This document shows, one piece after another, positions 8,016-15,993 of a stretch of 41,840 nucleotides of DNA; positions within the stretch are counted from its first letter, which is position 1; every line of letters starts with the position of its first letter. The position numbers and the translations under genes were made by a program. Origin of the DNA: Verrucomicrobiota bacterium (GTDB lineage: Bacteria; Verrucomicrobiota; Verrucomicrobiia; Verrucomicrobiales; Akkermansiaceae); the NCBI GenBank assembly GCA_004293445.1, contig RDYP01000024.1, positions 1 to 41,840 of the forward strand, written 5' to 3'. The notes beneath the pieces were generated by a model that had not been told where the DNA came from, did no database searches, and worked only from the letters and a program-made list of their open reading frames with translations.

Positions 8016-8822
8016 TCACTTCCCGAGAGCGGGCAGCAAGTCCTTGCGGATCAGGGTGACCGAGCGGCGGCGGACTTTTTCCTGACGTTTGCGGAGATGT
8101 TTCCAGGTCCCCTTGGCCGTGGTCGGGCCGAAGCCCCGCTCTTCGAGCCAGCGGGCCAGCACGGCAAGGTCCTGCTCCTCGCCGAGATGAGATGCTAATT
8201 TTCCCGCCTCCGCGTGGCCGGGGGCGTCGAGGTTCGGGGCGAGAAGCGACATGCCTCCAAGCCAGGCCTTGAGGTCGCGGCGGCAGGCATGGAAATCCTC
8301 GTCGCGAACCCGTTCCAGCGTCCGCTTCAGTCGCTTTCGCAGCCGACGCCGGCAAGTCTCCGCACCCTGCTGGGCGGATGCCGCGAGCTCGCGGTCATCG
8401 CGCGCTTCGAGGCGACTCCGTATCTGTTCGATCGCGAGGCGAGACCATTCGCAAACTCCCGCTGGCGGGGGCTGTCGGGCTGCCCGGGCTTCTTGTTCCA
8501 GCAGCGAATCGATCGCGGCTTCGATCGATCCCGGTAGCATCGAGTCCCCACCGAGCCCGCGCCAGGTGCTCGCCCTGACCGTCGCATCGCGGGAGGCGCC
8601 GAGCATCCGCCCGATCACCGAAACCCAGCGCAGGCAGGGTTTCGCCTCGCCGCTCATCTCCAGCGCGCCGCGCAGTCGCTTGCCCAGCTGACGCAGGTGA
8701 TGCACGTCTTCAACCACCTGTTCCTGCTTGTTGGCGATGCCACTCAAGATGGTCTCCATTTCCACGCAGGCGGCGATCAGGGCGGCCCGGGCTGCGAGGA
8801 ATTCGATGGAATCGGAAGACAT
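8016..8822 (-). CDS. CHAD domain-containing protein (268 aa)
   Basis: This is an all-helical CHAD domain protein; the family binds polyphosphate and is often associated with polyphosphate granules. The sequence VHHLRQLGKRLRGALEM (about residues 40-57) carries the conserved histidine and spaced arginines of the first CHAD helix. A second basic helix pattern, RRRLRKRLKRTLERV, and HLGEEQDLAVLARWL match the second half of the domain. No CYTH (triphosphatase) domain is attached. No polyphosphate kinase is nearby, so the role rests on the family alone. The gene lies upstream of the OmpH-like gene in the same direction but 73 bp away, so joint transcription is uncertain. Confidence 0.85.
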   Translation of the reverse strand: MSSDSIEFLAARAALIAACVEMETILSGIANKQEQVVEDVHHLRQLGKRLRGALEMSGEAKPCLRWVSVIGRMLGASRDATVRASTWRGLGGDSMLPGSIEAAIDSLLEQEARAARQPPPAGVCEWSRLAIEQIRSRLEARDDRELAASAQQGAETCRRRLRKRLKRTLERVRDEDFHACRRDLKAWLGGMSLLAPNLDAPGHAEAGKLASHLGEEQDLAVLARWLEERGFGPTTAKGTWKHLRKRQEKVRRRSVTLIRKDLLPALGK

Positions 8823-8950
8823 GGGGGAACGAATCTATCCGTTTTCGGGGGACTGTCAGGTTTTCTTCGGTGACGATTGCCGGGTGCGGGGGCGGGGATG
8901 TGTGGAAGAGCAGGAACGAACCGCTGAGGCGCGGAGGCCGGGGAGAGAGC

Positions 8951-9012
8951 GGGGATTGATGAAGGGTCGGGACTGACTGCCAAGCAGTCCCACTTTATCG
9001 GCGACGGAGGAA
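8951..9012 (-). repeat. Partial third copy of the 134-bp repeat family
   Basis: Read on the minus strand, this stretch matches the right-hand 60 bp of the units at 1-264, including GATAAAGTGGGACTGC and the exact TTCATCAATCCCC seen at 264-276. Its hairpin GGGACTG (8969-8975) with CAGTCCC (8985-8991) is perfect, whereas copy 1 has GGGACCG with CGGTCCC, so one base pair differs on both sides of the stem. It lies in the 279-bp divergent gap between the CHAD gene and nagA, so it could affect either promoter. Confidence 0.75.
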
Positions 9013-9101
9013 GTGTGGGATGGTTGAGAGGGCTGTGGTCGGGTGGGGGAATTCCTGGCTCGCCAAGTGGGAGGGGCGCGGCGACAAGATTCTCGTCCAC
9101 G

Positions 9102-10238
9102 ATGAGGAAGTTGATCCTCAACGCGCGGGTTGTCTCGCCCGGCATCGATATCCCCTGTGCCGCCGTTTTGCTCGATGGCGGGCACATCGTGTCGGTCATC
9201 GAGGACGGGCCGTTGCCGGCTGCGGACTGTCGGATCGATGCCGGTGGGAACTGTTTGCTGCCCGGTTTCATCGACATCCACAGCCACGGGGCCGACGGCT
9301 GCGACTGCTCCGATGCGTCGCCGAAGGCGCTTCGCCACATCGCGGCCAAGAAGCGTGAGGAAGGCGTGACCACTTGGCTGCCTACCACTTTAACGGCCAG
9401 TCGTGAGGAGCTTGGTGGGATCGCGCACCGGGTCGCGGATTTTCGTTCGCAGTGCGGGTTCATCCGTTGCCCGGGACTTCACGTCGAGGGGCCCTTCATC
9501 AACCCGGAGAAGGCCGGCGCGCAAAATGCCCGCTTCATCCGCCCGCCCGATGTTCAGGAAATTGCCGAGCTCAACGCGATCGTGCCGGTGAAAATCCTCT
9601 CGCTCGCGCCCGAGCTTCCTGGCGCGCTGGAGGTGATCGAAGCTTGCCGTAGGCTTGGGATTGTCTGTTCCGCCGCGCACAGCGCTGCGACTGCGGCCGA
9701 GATCTTCAAGGCCTGCGACGCAGGGCTGGGCCATTTGACTCATTTCGGCAACGCGATGAGTCCGCTGCATCATCGTGAGATCGGGATGGTCGGCGCGGGC
9801 CTGCTCGACGATCGCTTGATGCTCGAGTTCATCCCCGATGGGGTCCATGTGTCACCGGACATGCTGCGACTGCTTTTCAAGGTGGTCCCGATCGAGCGCT
9901 TGATGATGGTGACGGATTCGACAGCGGCTTCTTGGCGGGGCGACGGCGGGATGCGGCTCGGCGGTTTGGAGGTCGAGATCCGAAATGGCCTTGCTCGCGT
10001 GGTCGGCAGCGGGGCGCTGGCCGGCTCCACCTTGCGGGCGAACGAGGGCCTGCGGATGCTTTTTCAAGTGATCGGTCGGCCGCTCGCGGAGCTGGTGCAG
10101 GTGACTTCGTGGAACCAGGCCCGATCGCTCGGCCTTGGCAAGCTGGGGCGGATCGAACCCGGCTATCTGGCCGATCTGGTGCTGCTCGATGCCGACTTCG
10201 GCGTGCTCCGCAGCTTTATCGGCGGCGAGGAGCTTTGA
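9102..10238 (+). CDS. nagA: N-acetylglucosamine-6-phosphate deacetylase (378 aa)
   Basis: NagA removes the acetyl group from N-acetylglucosamine 6-phosphate, feeding amino-sugar recycling or catabolism. The fold is an amidohydrolase barrel. Visible landmarks are FIDIHSHGADGCDCSD (metal-binding HxH region), LHVEGPFINPEKAGA with the metal-ligand glutamate, AAHSAA, HLTHFGNAMSPLHHRE (the HLFNAM-like stretch) and VTDSTAA holding the catalytic aspartate. The frame extends upstream to 9015, but ATG at 9102 starts the homologous MRKLILNARVV. No nagB or nagE lies next to it, so it stands alone here, tail to tail with the parvulin gene. Confidence 0.9.
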   Translation: MRKLILNARVVSPGIDIPCAAVLLDGGHIVSVIEDGPLPAADCRIDAGGNCLLPGFIDIHSHGADGCDCSDASPKALRHIAAKKREEGVTTWLPTTLTASREELGGIAHRVADFRSQCGFIRCPGLHVEGPFINPEKAGAQNARFIRPPDVQEIAELNAIVPVKILSLAPELPGALEVIEACRRLGIVCSAAHSAATAAEIFKACDAGLGHLTHFGNAMSPLHHREIGMVGAGLLDDRLMLEFIPDGVHVSPDMLRLLFKVVPIERLMMVTDSTAASWRGDGGMRLGGLEVEIRNGLARVVGSGALAGSTLRANEGLRMLFQVIGRPLAELVQVTSWNQARSLGLGKLGRIEPGYLADLVLLDADFGVLRSFIGGEEL

Positions 10239-10253
10239 TTTGCAGCGTCGCGC

Positions 10254-11096
10254 CTAGCGTTCGATCACCGCGTGCTGCCGTAGGCTTCTCGCGAGATTTT
10301 TTAGAATGGCGAGGCGGGTGGACTTCGCAAGTTCGGCTCGGATGTCGGGGGCGACTTCCTCGAATGCCCGGGTCGTTGCGGGACGGACTTCGCAGGCTTT
10401 CACGAGGTGCAGGGCTTGCTCGTAGAAGAAAACCGGGCCGACTTCACCCGCGCGGAGCGAAAAGAGCATCGCTTCAAACGGGTTGAGCACCCGTTGTTGC
10501 TCGATCCAGCCGAGGTCAATGTCGCCGCCGGGTTTCTGCGTGTGGGCGGCTGCCAGGGCTGCGAAGTCCGCGCCGTCGAGCGCCTGACCACGCCATTCTA
10601 ACATCTGCGCGTAGTCGTCCCAGGGATCCTCGGCCTTCGGGAAACGCACGAGGTGCAGCACCTTCGCGGCAGGGGCCTGGCGGAAGCGTTCCTGATGGGT
10701 ATCGAACCATGCTCGAACCTGATCCTCCGTGGCCTCGTCGACTCCGGCCCAGAGATCGGCGGTGAATTTCTCCATGCGCAGGCGCGAGACCGTCTCGGCG
10801 CGGAGAGCATCGCGCTGGGCATCGAGCACATCCCAGGAAGCCCCATGTTCCCGCCATTCGCGCAGGGTTGCCTCGAAGGCGGAGCGGACTTCCGCTGGGG
10901 GAGGCTCCGGGACCCGGCGTTCTGCTTCCTGAGCGAGGAGAATGCCGTCGATGACCTCGTCTTCGGCGCGCGCTCGGAATTCGTCGTCGCGCTCGCAGCA
11001 CGAAAGTTCACTGAGCATTTCGGCCTCGGCCTTCAAGCGCATGAAGGCCTCGTCGATCAAGTCGGGGTCGACCGTTTCTCCATTGACCTGAAGCAT
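10254..11096 (-). CDS. Parvulin-like (PpiC/SurA type) peptidyl-prolyl isomerase (280 aa)
   Basis: The C-terminal half fits a parvulin fold: KVLHLVRF at the first strand, a helical insert, then GGDIDLGWIEQQRVLNPFEAMLFSLRAGEVGPVF and ALHLVKACEV, which is the usual PpiC end. The N-terminal half is helical and acidic, like a SurA-type substrate-binding arm. There is no signal peptide: the protein begins MLQVNGETVDPDLIDEAF. A cytoplasmic location is therefore suggested, unusual for this architecture. It lies 42 bp downstream of the rpe start-to-stop unit in the same direction, so the two may be cotranscribed. Isomerase activity is not certain from sequence. Confidence 0.75.
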   Translation of the reverse strand: MLQVNGETVDPDLIDEAFMRLKAEAEMLSELSCCERDDEFRARAEDEVIDGILLAQEAERRVPEPPPAEVRSAFEATLREWREHGASWDVLDAQRDALRAETVSRLRMEKFTADLWAGVDEATEDQVRAWFDTHQERFRQAPAAKVLHLVRFPKAEDPWDDYAQMLEWRGQALDGADFAALAAAHTQKPGGDIDLGWIEQQRVLNPFEAMLFSLRAGEVGPVFFYEQALHLVKACEVRPATTRAFEEVAPDIRAELAKSTRLAILKNLARSLRQHAVIER

Positions 11097-11138
11097 GTGA
11101 GAGCGAGTTGGGGGATGGGATTTGGCGCCGGGGCGGAT

Positions 11139-11807
11139 TCACGCCTCGCGGATCGCGCGGATCGCCGCCGCCATGTCGGGGCGACCGAAGGTGGACGAAC
11201 CGGCGACCATCACGTTCGCCCCGGCACGGGCGGCGCGGGCCGCGGTTGCTGCGTCGATCCCACCGTCGACCTGGATGTGATAGGAAAGGCCGTGTGCATC
11301 GCGCCAGCGGGCGGCGGCTTCGATCTTTGGCAGGACTTCTTCCATGAACGACTGCCCGCCGAAGCCAGGAATCACAGTCATGCAGAGGAGGAGATCGATT
11401 TGATCAAGGAAAGGCGCGGCGGCCTCCAGGGACGTCGCCGGATTGATGGCGAGCCCCACCTGGCAGCCCGCTTCCCGAATGCGCCGCAGGGTGTCGGCGA
11501 CATCGTGGTCGGCTTCGACATGGACGGTGATCAGGTCCGCTCCCGCGGCGACGAAGCGCGGCAGGAAATGATGGGGCCGCGAGATCATTAGGTGGGCGTC
11601 GAGAAAGATGTCATTGGTCTCGTGCACCGCCTGCACCACGGCCGGGCCGAAGGAGATGTTGTCGACGAAATGGCCGTCCATGACGTCGAGGTGCAACCAA
11701 TCGGCCCCGGCTTGGATGGCGCGGGTGGTTTCCTCACGGATGCGGGAAAAGTCGGCGGCAAGGAGGGATGGGGCGATGACTCGGTCGCGGAAGGTCGGCG
11801 GGATCAC
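11139..11807 (-). CDS. rpe: Ribulose-phosphate 3-epimerase (222 aa)
   Basis: Rpe interconverts ribulose 5-phosphate and xylulose 5-phosphate in the pentose phosphate pathway. The TIM-barrel landmarks are all present: IAPSLLAADF, WLHLDVMDGHFVDNISFGP, DAHLMISRP, MTVIPGFGGQSF and IQVDGGIDAATA. The metal ligands (H and D in HLDVMDGHF, H in DAHLM, D in VDGGI) are intact. The frame continues upstream to an ATG at 11927, but that extension is low-complexity and would collide with tadA. GTG at 11807 gives the normal family length, so I prefer it. It is divergent from tadA and followed by the parvulin-like gene. Confidence 0.92.
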   Translation of the reverse strand: MIPPTFRDRVIAPSLLAADFSRIREETTRAIQAGADWLHLDVMDGHFVDNISFGPAVVQAVHETNDIFLDAHLMISRPHHFLPRFVAAGADLITVHVEADHDVADTLRRIREAGCQVGLAINPATSLEAAAPFLDQIDLLLCMTVIPGFGGQSFMEEVLPKIEAAARWRDAHGLSYHIQVDGGIDAATAARAARAGANVMVAGSSTFGRPDMAAAIRAIREA

Positions 11808-11956
11808 GGGGAAAGATGTAGGTTCCGCGAGCCGAAGTTCCAAGTGGAGAAGTTCCGAGTTCGAAGGAGCGCCGGTGCCGCGTTTCTTCCCGCCTTCCAT
11901 GGTTTGCGGCACTTTCTTCCTTGGCACTTCGCGGGCTGGCGCTTCCTGTTTCCCGA

Positions 11957-12475
11957 GTGGAAGCGCCGCTCGATCCGCCCGATGACGATTTTTTCATGGC
12001 CCAGGCCCTCCGGGAGGCGCGTGCCGCCTATGCCGCGACCGAGGTGCCGGTGGGTTGCGTGATCGTGCGCGAGGGAAAAGTCATCGCCCGCGCTTGGAAT
12101 CAGGTCGAGACGCTGAAGGATGCTACCGCCCATGCCGAAATGCTGGCACTGACCGCGGCCCAGCATGCCTTGGGTGACTGGCGTTTGGAAAAGTGCACGC
12201 TTTACGTCACCAAGGAACCCTGCCCGATGTGTGCCGGTGCGATCGTGCACTGTCGGCCGGAGCGGGTGGTATTCGGCTGTCCCGATCCCAAGGCGGGTGC
12301 GGCGGGGGGATGGATCAACCTGCTGGATGCGAATCCGCCCCTCAATCATCGCTGCGAAGTGCTGGCTGGGGTCCGGGGTGAGGAATCGCTCGCCTTGATC
12401 CAAAGCTTTTTCCGCGAAGCTCGGGAGCGCAAGAAGGCGGGCGAAGGGCGGGCGTCCGGGCTTGCCGGGTCCTGA
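11957..12475 (+). CDS. tadA: tRNA-specific adenosine deaminase (172 aa)
   Basis: TadA converts adenosine 34 to inosine in the anticodon of tRNA-Arg. The zinc and catalytic motif HAE (about residue 59, in TAHAEMLAL) and PCPMC (about 88-92) are intact. The flanking ALREARAAY, VPVGCVIV and HRCEVLAGV are typical. DDDFFM precedes the ATG at 11996, and this stretch is conserved in TadA, so translation should start upstream. GTG at 11957 fits best; ATG at 11921 is also possible. holA follows after 83 bp in the same direction and may share the transcript. Confidence 0.88.
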   Translation: MEAPLDPPDDDFFMAQALREARAAYAATEVPVGCVIVREGKVIARAWNQVETLKDATAHAEMLALTAAQHALGDWRLEKCTLYVTKEPCPMCAGAIVHCRPERVVFGCPDPKAGAAGGWINLLDANPPLNHRCEVLAGVRGEESLALIQSFFREARERKKAGEGRASGLAGS

Positions 12476-12558
12476 AGGCCGTTCCGTCGCGGCGGGTGCA
12501 TTCTTTGTTTCGCAGGTGACGGCTTGCTCCGTCGAAGTCCGACGTTTACACCTCCCGC

Positions 12559-13668
12559 GTGGCCGCCAAGCCGAACATCTACGCCATCGTCGGCAGCGAC
12601 GATGGGCGCGTGAAAGAGGAAGCTCTGCGGCTGCACCGCGAGCTGACCGGCGGCAATGACGACGGCTTCACCCACGAAATGATCGATGGCACCGCGGACA
12701 ACGTGGAGAGTGCTTTTCAGATCTGTAGGGCGGTGGTCGAGGCCTTGCTGACCATGCCCTTTTTCGGTGACGGCAAGGTGGTCTGGCTGAGAAACGCGAA
12801 TTTCCTGATCGATGATGTCACGGGTCGTTCCGAGCGAACTCTATCCGGGGTCGAGTCGCTGAAGGACTGCTTGGAAGCCGGACTTGGTAAGGGCGTGGTC
12901 TTTCTGCTGAGTGCCAGCGGCATCGACAAACGCCGGGCCTTTTGGAAGTTCCTCGAAAAGAATGCCACGGTCCGCGTGCTCGATAAAATCGATACCTCGC
13001 GCGAAGGCTGGCAAGAGGCTGTCGGCGAAATCGTGGCGGGTCGTGCTCGCGACTTGGGGCTGCGCTTCGAGCCCGAGGCTTTGGAGCTTTTCATCATGCT
13101 GGCCGGGGAGGCGACGCGCCAGATCGGGAACGAGCTGGAGAAGATCGACCTGTATCTCGGTCCCGATCGCCGTCTCGTGACGCCGGATGACGTGCGGAAG
13201 ATGGTTCCGCTCAGTCGGGCGGGCATCGTGTTCGAGATTGGCAACGCCTTGCAGAACGGTCGGGCGGGGCGCGCGCTGGAATTGATCGACCAGCAGCTGG
13301 AGTCGGGCGAGAACGCGATCGGCCTCATGCGGGCATCGATCATCCCGACGCTGCGGAATCTTTTCATGGCGAAGGTTCTCTCGGAGAAGAAGCTGCCTGC
13401 GCGCGACTACAAGGGCTTCGCCGCCGCGCTGGATCGCTTGCCGGAGATCGAACGGATGTGGCTGCCGCAGAAGAAGGCCGGCGGGGTGAATGTTTATCCT
13501 TTGTTCCTCTGCCTGCGCGGGGCGGAGAAGTTCACGATGGAGGGACTGCGTGGAGTCATGGAGTCCGCCTTGAAGGCGGATCGATCCCTGGTCAGCACGG
13601 GGCTCGATCACCGCTTGGTCTTGCATCGCCTGGTCGCCGAGTTGACCGCCGCCGTCCGCAAGAAGTAG
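12559..13668 (+). CDS. holA: DNA polymerase III subunit delta (369 aa)
   Basis: HolA (delta) is the clamp-loader subunit that opens the sliding clamp. The N-terminus KPNIYAIVGSDDGRVKEEALRL matches the degenerate nucleotide-binding start of delta. The middle has RRAFWKFLEKN and the conserved ALELFIMLAGEATRQIGNELEKIDLYL. The C-terminal helical collar holds ENAIGLMRASIIPTLRNLF and HRLVLHRLVAEL. Translation starts at GTG 12559. Length is close to E. coli HolA (343 aa). It ends 118 bp before the convergent membrane-protein gene. Confidence 0.88.
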   Translation: MAAKPNIYAIVGSDDGRVKEEALRLHRELTGGNDDGFTHEMIDGTADNVESAFQICRAVVEALLTMPFFGDGKVVWLRNANFLIDDVTGRSERTLSGVESLKDCLEAGLGKGVVFLLSASGIDKRRAFWKFLEKNATVRVLDKIDTSREGWQEAVGEIVAGRARDLGLRFEPEALELFIMLAGEATRQIGNELEKIDLYLGPDRRLVTPDDVRKMVPLSRAGIVFEIGNALQNGRAGRALELIDQQLESGENAIGLMRASIIPTLRNLFMAKVLSEKKLPARDYKGFAAALDRLPEIERMWLPQKKAGGVNVYPLFLCLRGAEKFTMEGLRGVMESALKADRSLVSTGLDHRLVLHRLVAELTAAVRKK

Positions 13669-13786
13669 CGCGACCTTTCAGGTTGCATCTGTGGGAGAGG
13701 ATGGCCGTGGATTGCGGTCGCGAAATGTCCGCTGGCTCGGTTCGTTGCCGATCACCGTGTGCTCGAATCACGGCCTTGAGCGCAGT

Positions 13787-15802
13787 TCATTTGGAATCGA
13801 GGACTTCGAGCAGTTCCGCCCGCAGTGCCCGGGCCACCTGCCATTCGTAGCGAGAAAGGGCGGGAGCGTCGGGGCTGATTTCCGTGAGTCGATCCTGCGC
13901 GAGCCAGTGCTTTTCCGCGGCATGGTAGAGGGGCATCGATGCCACCATCAACAGCATGGCGAGTGCGTACGCTGGGACCAGAATACGGGATAGCGTCGCG
14001 CGCCGCAACAATGCCGGGCGTTTGCTGAAGACGGCTCGAATCCCGATGGCGAGCCAGCCGAGAGCGAATACACCGAGCAGCAGGGCGGCGATCGTCATGG
14101 TGATTTCACTGCCCTTGCCGCTGGCGAAACTGAGGCCGGTGATGGGGAGTGAGAGCGCACCGCAGGCCACGGCACTCCAGCCCAGCCATGCGTGGCCTTT
14201 TTCCCAGCCCAGCATCGCTCCGCGCCTGCCAAGTCTCCGGCCTGCGATCAGGACTGGCAGCACGATCATGAGAAATCCCATCGCCGCGACTTGGCCCGAG
14301 GGCACCAAAAAGGCGGAAGCTGAGAGGCTCCAGTCCCGAGCCCCGAGCGGGCTGAGGCGGTAGATCGCAAGATAGAATAAAAAGGGTGCCAGTACGCCGC
14401 CGCCGAGGATCCACGCCCAATCGATGGGTATGAGTATCTGCTCCAAGCGCGCCGAAAGCCGCCGTACCAGAAGGCCCGCTCGTTGGCGGTAAAGCGCCGC
14501 GGCCAGCAGCATCAGGCCGAATAGCTGCCATAGAATCGCGGCCGAAATCCGCGAAAAGAGCTCGTGGTCCACCATGCGTCCCGGCTTGAGCTCGGCGTCG
14601 GAGATCGGAATGGGGGAGCGGAGCTGCTTCCACAGGAGGGGCAGGCTCAGGCCGCTCATCATTCCGCTTCGGAGCTTCAGGGCATCGGGCGATTCTCGCC
14701 GATCGCGTTCCTCCTTCTCCGCCAGCATCCGTTCGGAGATCCTCCGCCAGCGATCGTTCCAATCCTCGATGCCTGGCAGGCTTGTCTTGCCGTAGCGGTT
14801 CGCGCTGCCTTGCAAGGTCACTCGCGCGACGAGGCCTTGGATCAGTTCCGGGGTTTCTTCGCCGGCGATTTTACGAAGGCACGACTCCCAGTTCGCGGCA
14901 ATTTTTCGGAAGGCTCCCGCATCGCCCCGATCGGCTGCCTGCCACGCGGCCGCATCCGCGGCATCGGCGGCATGACGGAAATGGATGGATGCCAGAGGGC
15001 GCATGGCCAGATGCACGATGCCCGGCCACTGGCTCGTGTAGTCGCTGCGTGGGGGAAGCAGCGCGATGCGTTGGGCGAGAAGGCTCGCTTGATAGCTTTC
15101 AAACCGTGGCTGACTCGCGGCTTTCTCCAAGAACCGGATCGACTCGTCGAGGCGCTTGGGCTCGAGGATCTCGTAGTTTGGAGGAAGGCCCTGCTCGCGT
15201 TCCAGAGAACTCGGCGTGGATTTCTTGACCGCGTTTTTCGCCGTCATGCTGGCGGCGATGAGGGTGAACCACGCGTTGTTAGGATCGAGCCTGTCGGCGG
15301 TTTCGAGAAAGTCCGGCGGCAGCTTCCCGTGCTCCGAGATGAATTGGATCGAATATTCCGCGAAATACGCGGGATTCGTCGGGTCGGAATCCCACAGGGC
15401 CTTGAATTGCGCTGCGGGGCCGGATTTCGCGGTGTCGCCGAACAACAAGAGCCGTTGCTGGCTGCTCAGGTTTCTGCCCCAGTGTGTTTCGGTTTTTACG
15501 GGATCCGGAAAGTGACCGGCCAAGGGATCGAGGAATACCCGAAACCCGTCGAATGAGGCGGCCATCCGTCCCAGCACGCCGAGTGAAACGAGCGAAACCG
15601 CAGCCGTCACCGCGTAGAGCACGATCTTCCAAGTTCGCTTCGGCTTTGCCGCTTCCAGCCGATCGGTTGCCTCAGACAGCCCTTCCGACTCTCCGGCCTC
15701 GAGGCATTCTTCCAGCTCCCGCCGGGCCATGCATTGCAGTTCGGCATTCTCCGACAGCGTGGCCGTGGCGGCGGCGAAGAATCGTTCGGCGGGATCGGAC
15801 AT
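13787..15802 (-). CDS. Unknown multi-pass membrane protein with a large N-terminal soluble region (671 aa)
   Basis: I do not recognise a named family. Residues 1-55 are charged and probably cytoplasmic. One membrane segment (KIVLYAVTAAVSLVSLGVLG, about 59-78) is followed by some 340 mostly helical, soluble residues with TPR-like spacing: SDPTNPAYFAEYSIQF and LDPNNAWFTLIAASMTAKNAVK resemble helical-repeat units. Five or six further hydrophobic segments follow from about residue 420 to 630. This layout suggests a sensor or assembly protein with its helical domain outside the membrane, but no catalytic motif is visible. The ATG at 15802 is divergent from dnaE (191 bp). It could be a lineage-specific protein of Verrucomicrobiota. 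Confidence 0.75.
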   Translation of the reverse strand: MSDPAERFFAAATATLSENAELQCMARRELEECLEAGESEGLSEATDRLEAAKPKRTWKIVLYAVTAAVSLVSLGVLGRMAASFDGFRVFLDPLAGHFPDPVKTETHWGRNLSSQQRLLLFGDTAKSGPAAQFKALWDSDPTNPAYFAEYSIQFISEHGKLPPDFLETADRLDPNNAWFTLIAASMTAKNAVKKSTPSSLEREQGLPPNYEILEPKRLDESIRFLEKAASQPRFESYQASLLAQRIALLPPRSDYTSQWPGIVHLAMRPLASIHFRHAADAADAAAWQAADRGDAGAFRKIAANWESCLRKIAGEETPELIQGLVARVTLQGSANRYGKTSLPGIEDWNDRWRRISERMLAEKEERDRRESPDALKLRSGMMSGLSLPLLWKQLRSPIPISDAELKPGRMVDHELFSRISAAILWQLFGLMLLAAALYRQRAGLLVRRLSARLEQILIPIDWAWILGGGVLAPFLFYLAIYRLSPLGARDWSLSASAFLVPSGQVAAMGFLMIVLPVLIAGRRLGRRGAMLGWEKGHAWLGWSAVACGALSLPITGLSFASGKGSEITMTIAALLLGVFALGWLAIGIRAVFSKRPALLRRATLSRILVPAYALAMLLMVASMPLYHAAEKHWLAQDRLTEISPDAPALSRYEWQVARALRAELLEVLDSK

Positions 15803-15993
15803 CGGGGATGGCTAGCAGGAAGTCGCGCGACTTTGCAAGTTGCGGGGTCTGGCGGGGGCTCGCGTCCCGAGAGTTGCGTGGCTTTGCGAGGGCCTTTTAT
15901 CCCTCGAAAATCACAACTTACCTTAGTGCCGTCGGGCTTTCCGCTCCCTTGCTTGCGCTACCCCGGGTCGCCGTCTAGTGTCCCCGCCTTCCA

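Noticed and set aside
11830-11865. Repeated AAGTTCC motifs between rpe and tadA
   Set aside because: Only two exact copies 15 bp apart plus one partial copy are present, too little to call a repeat array or operator.
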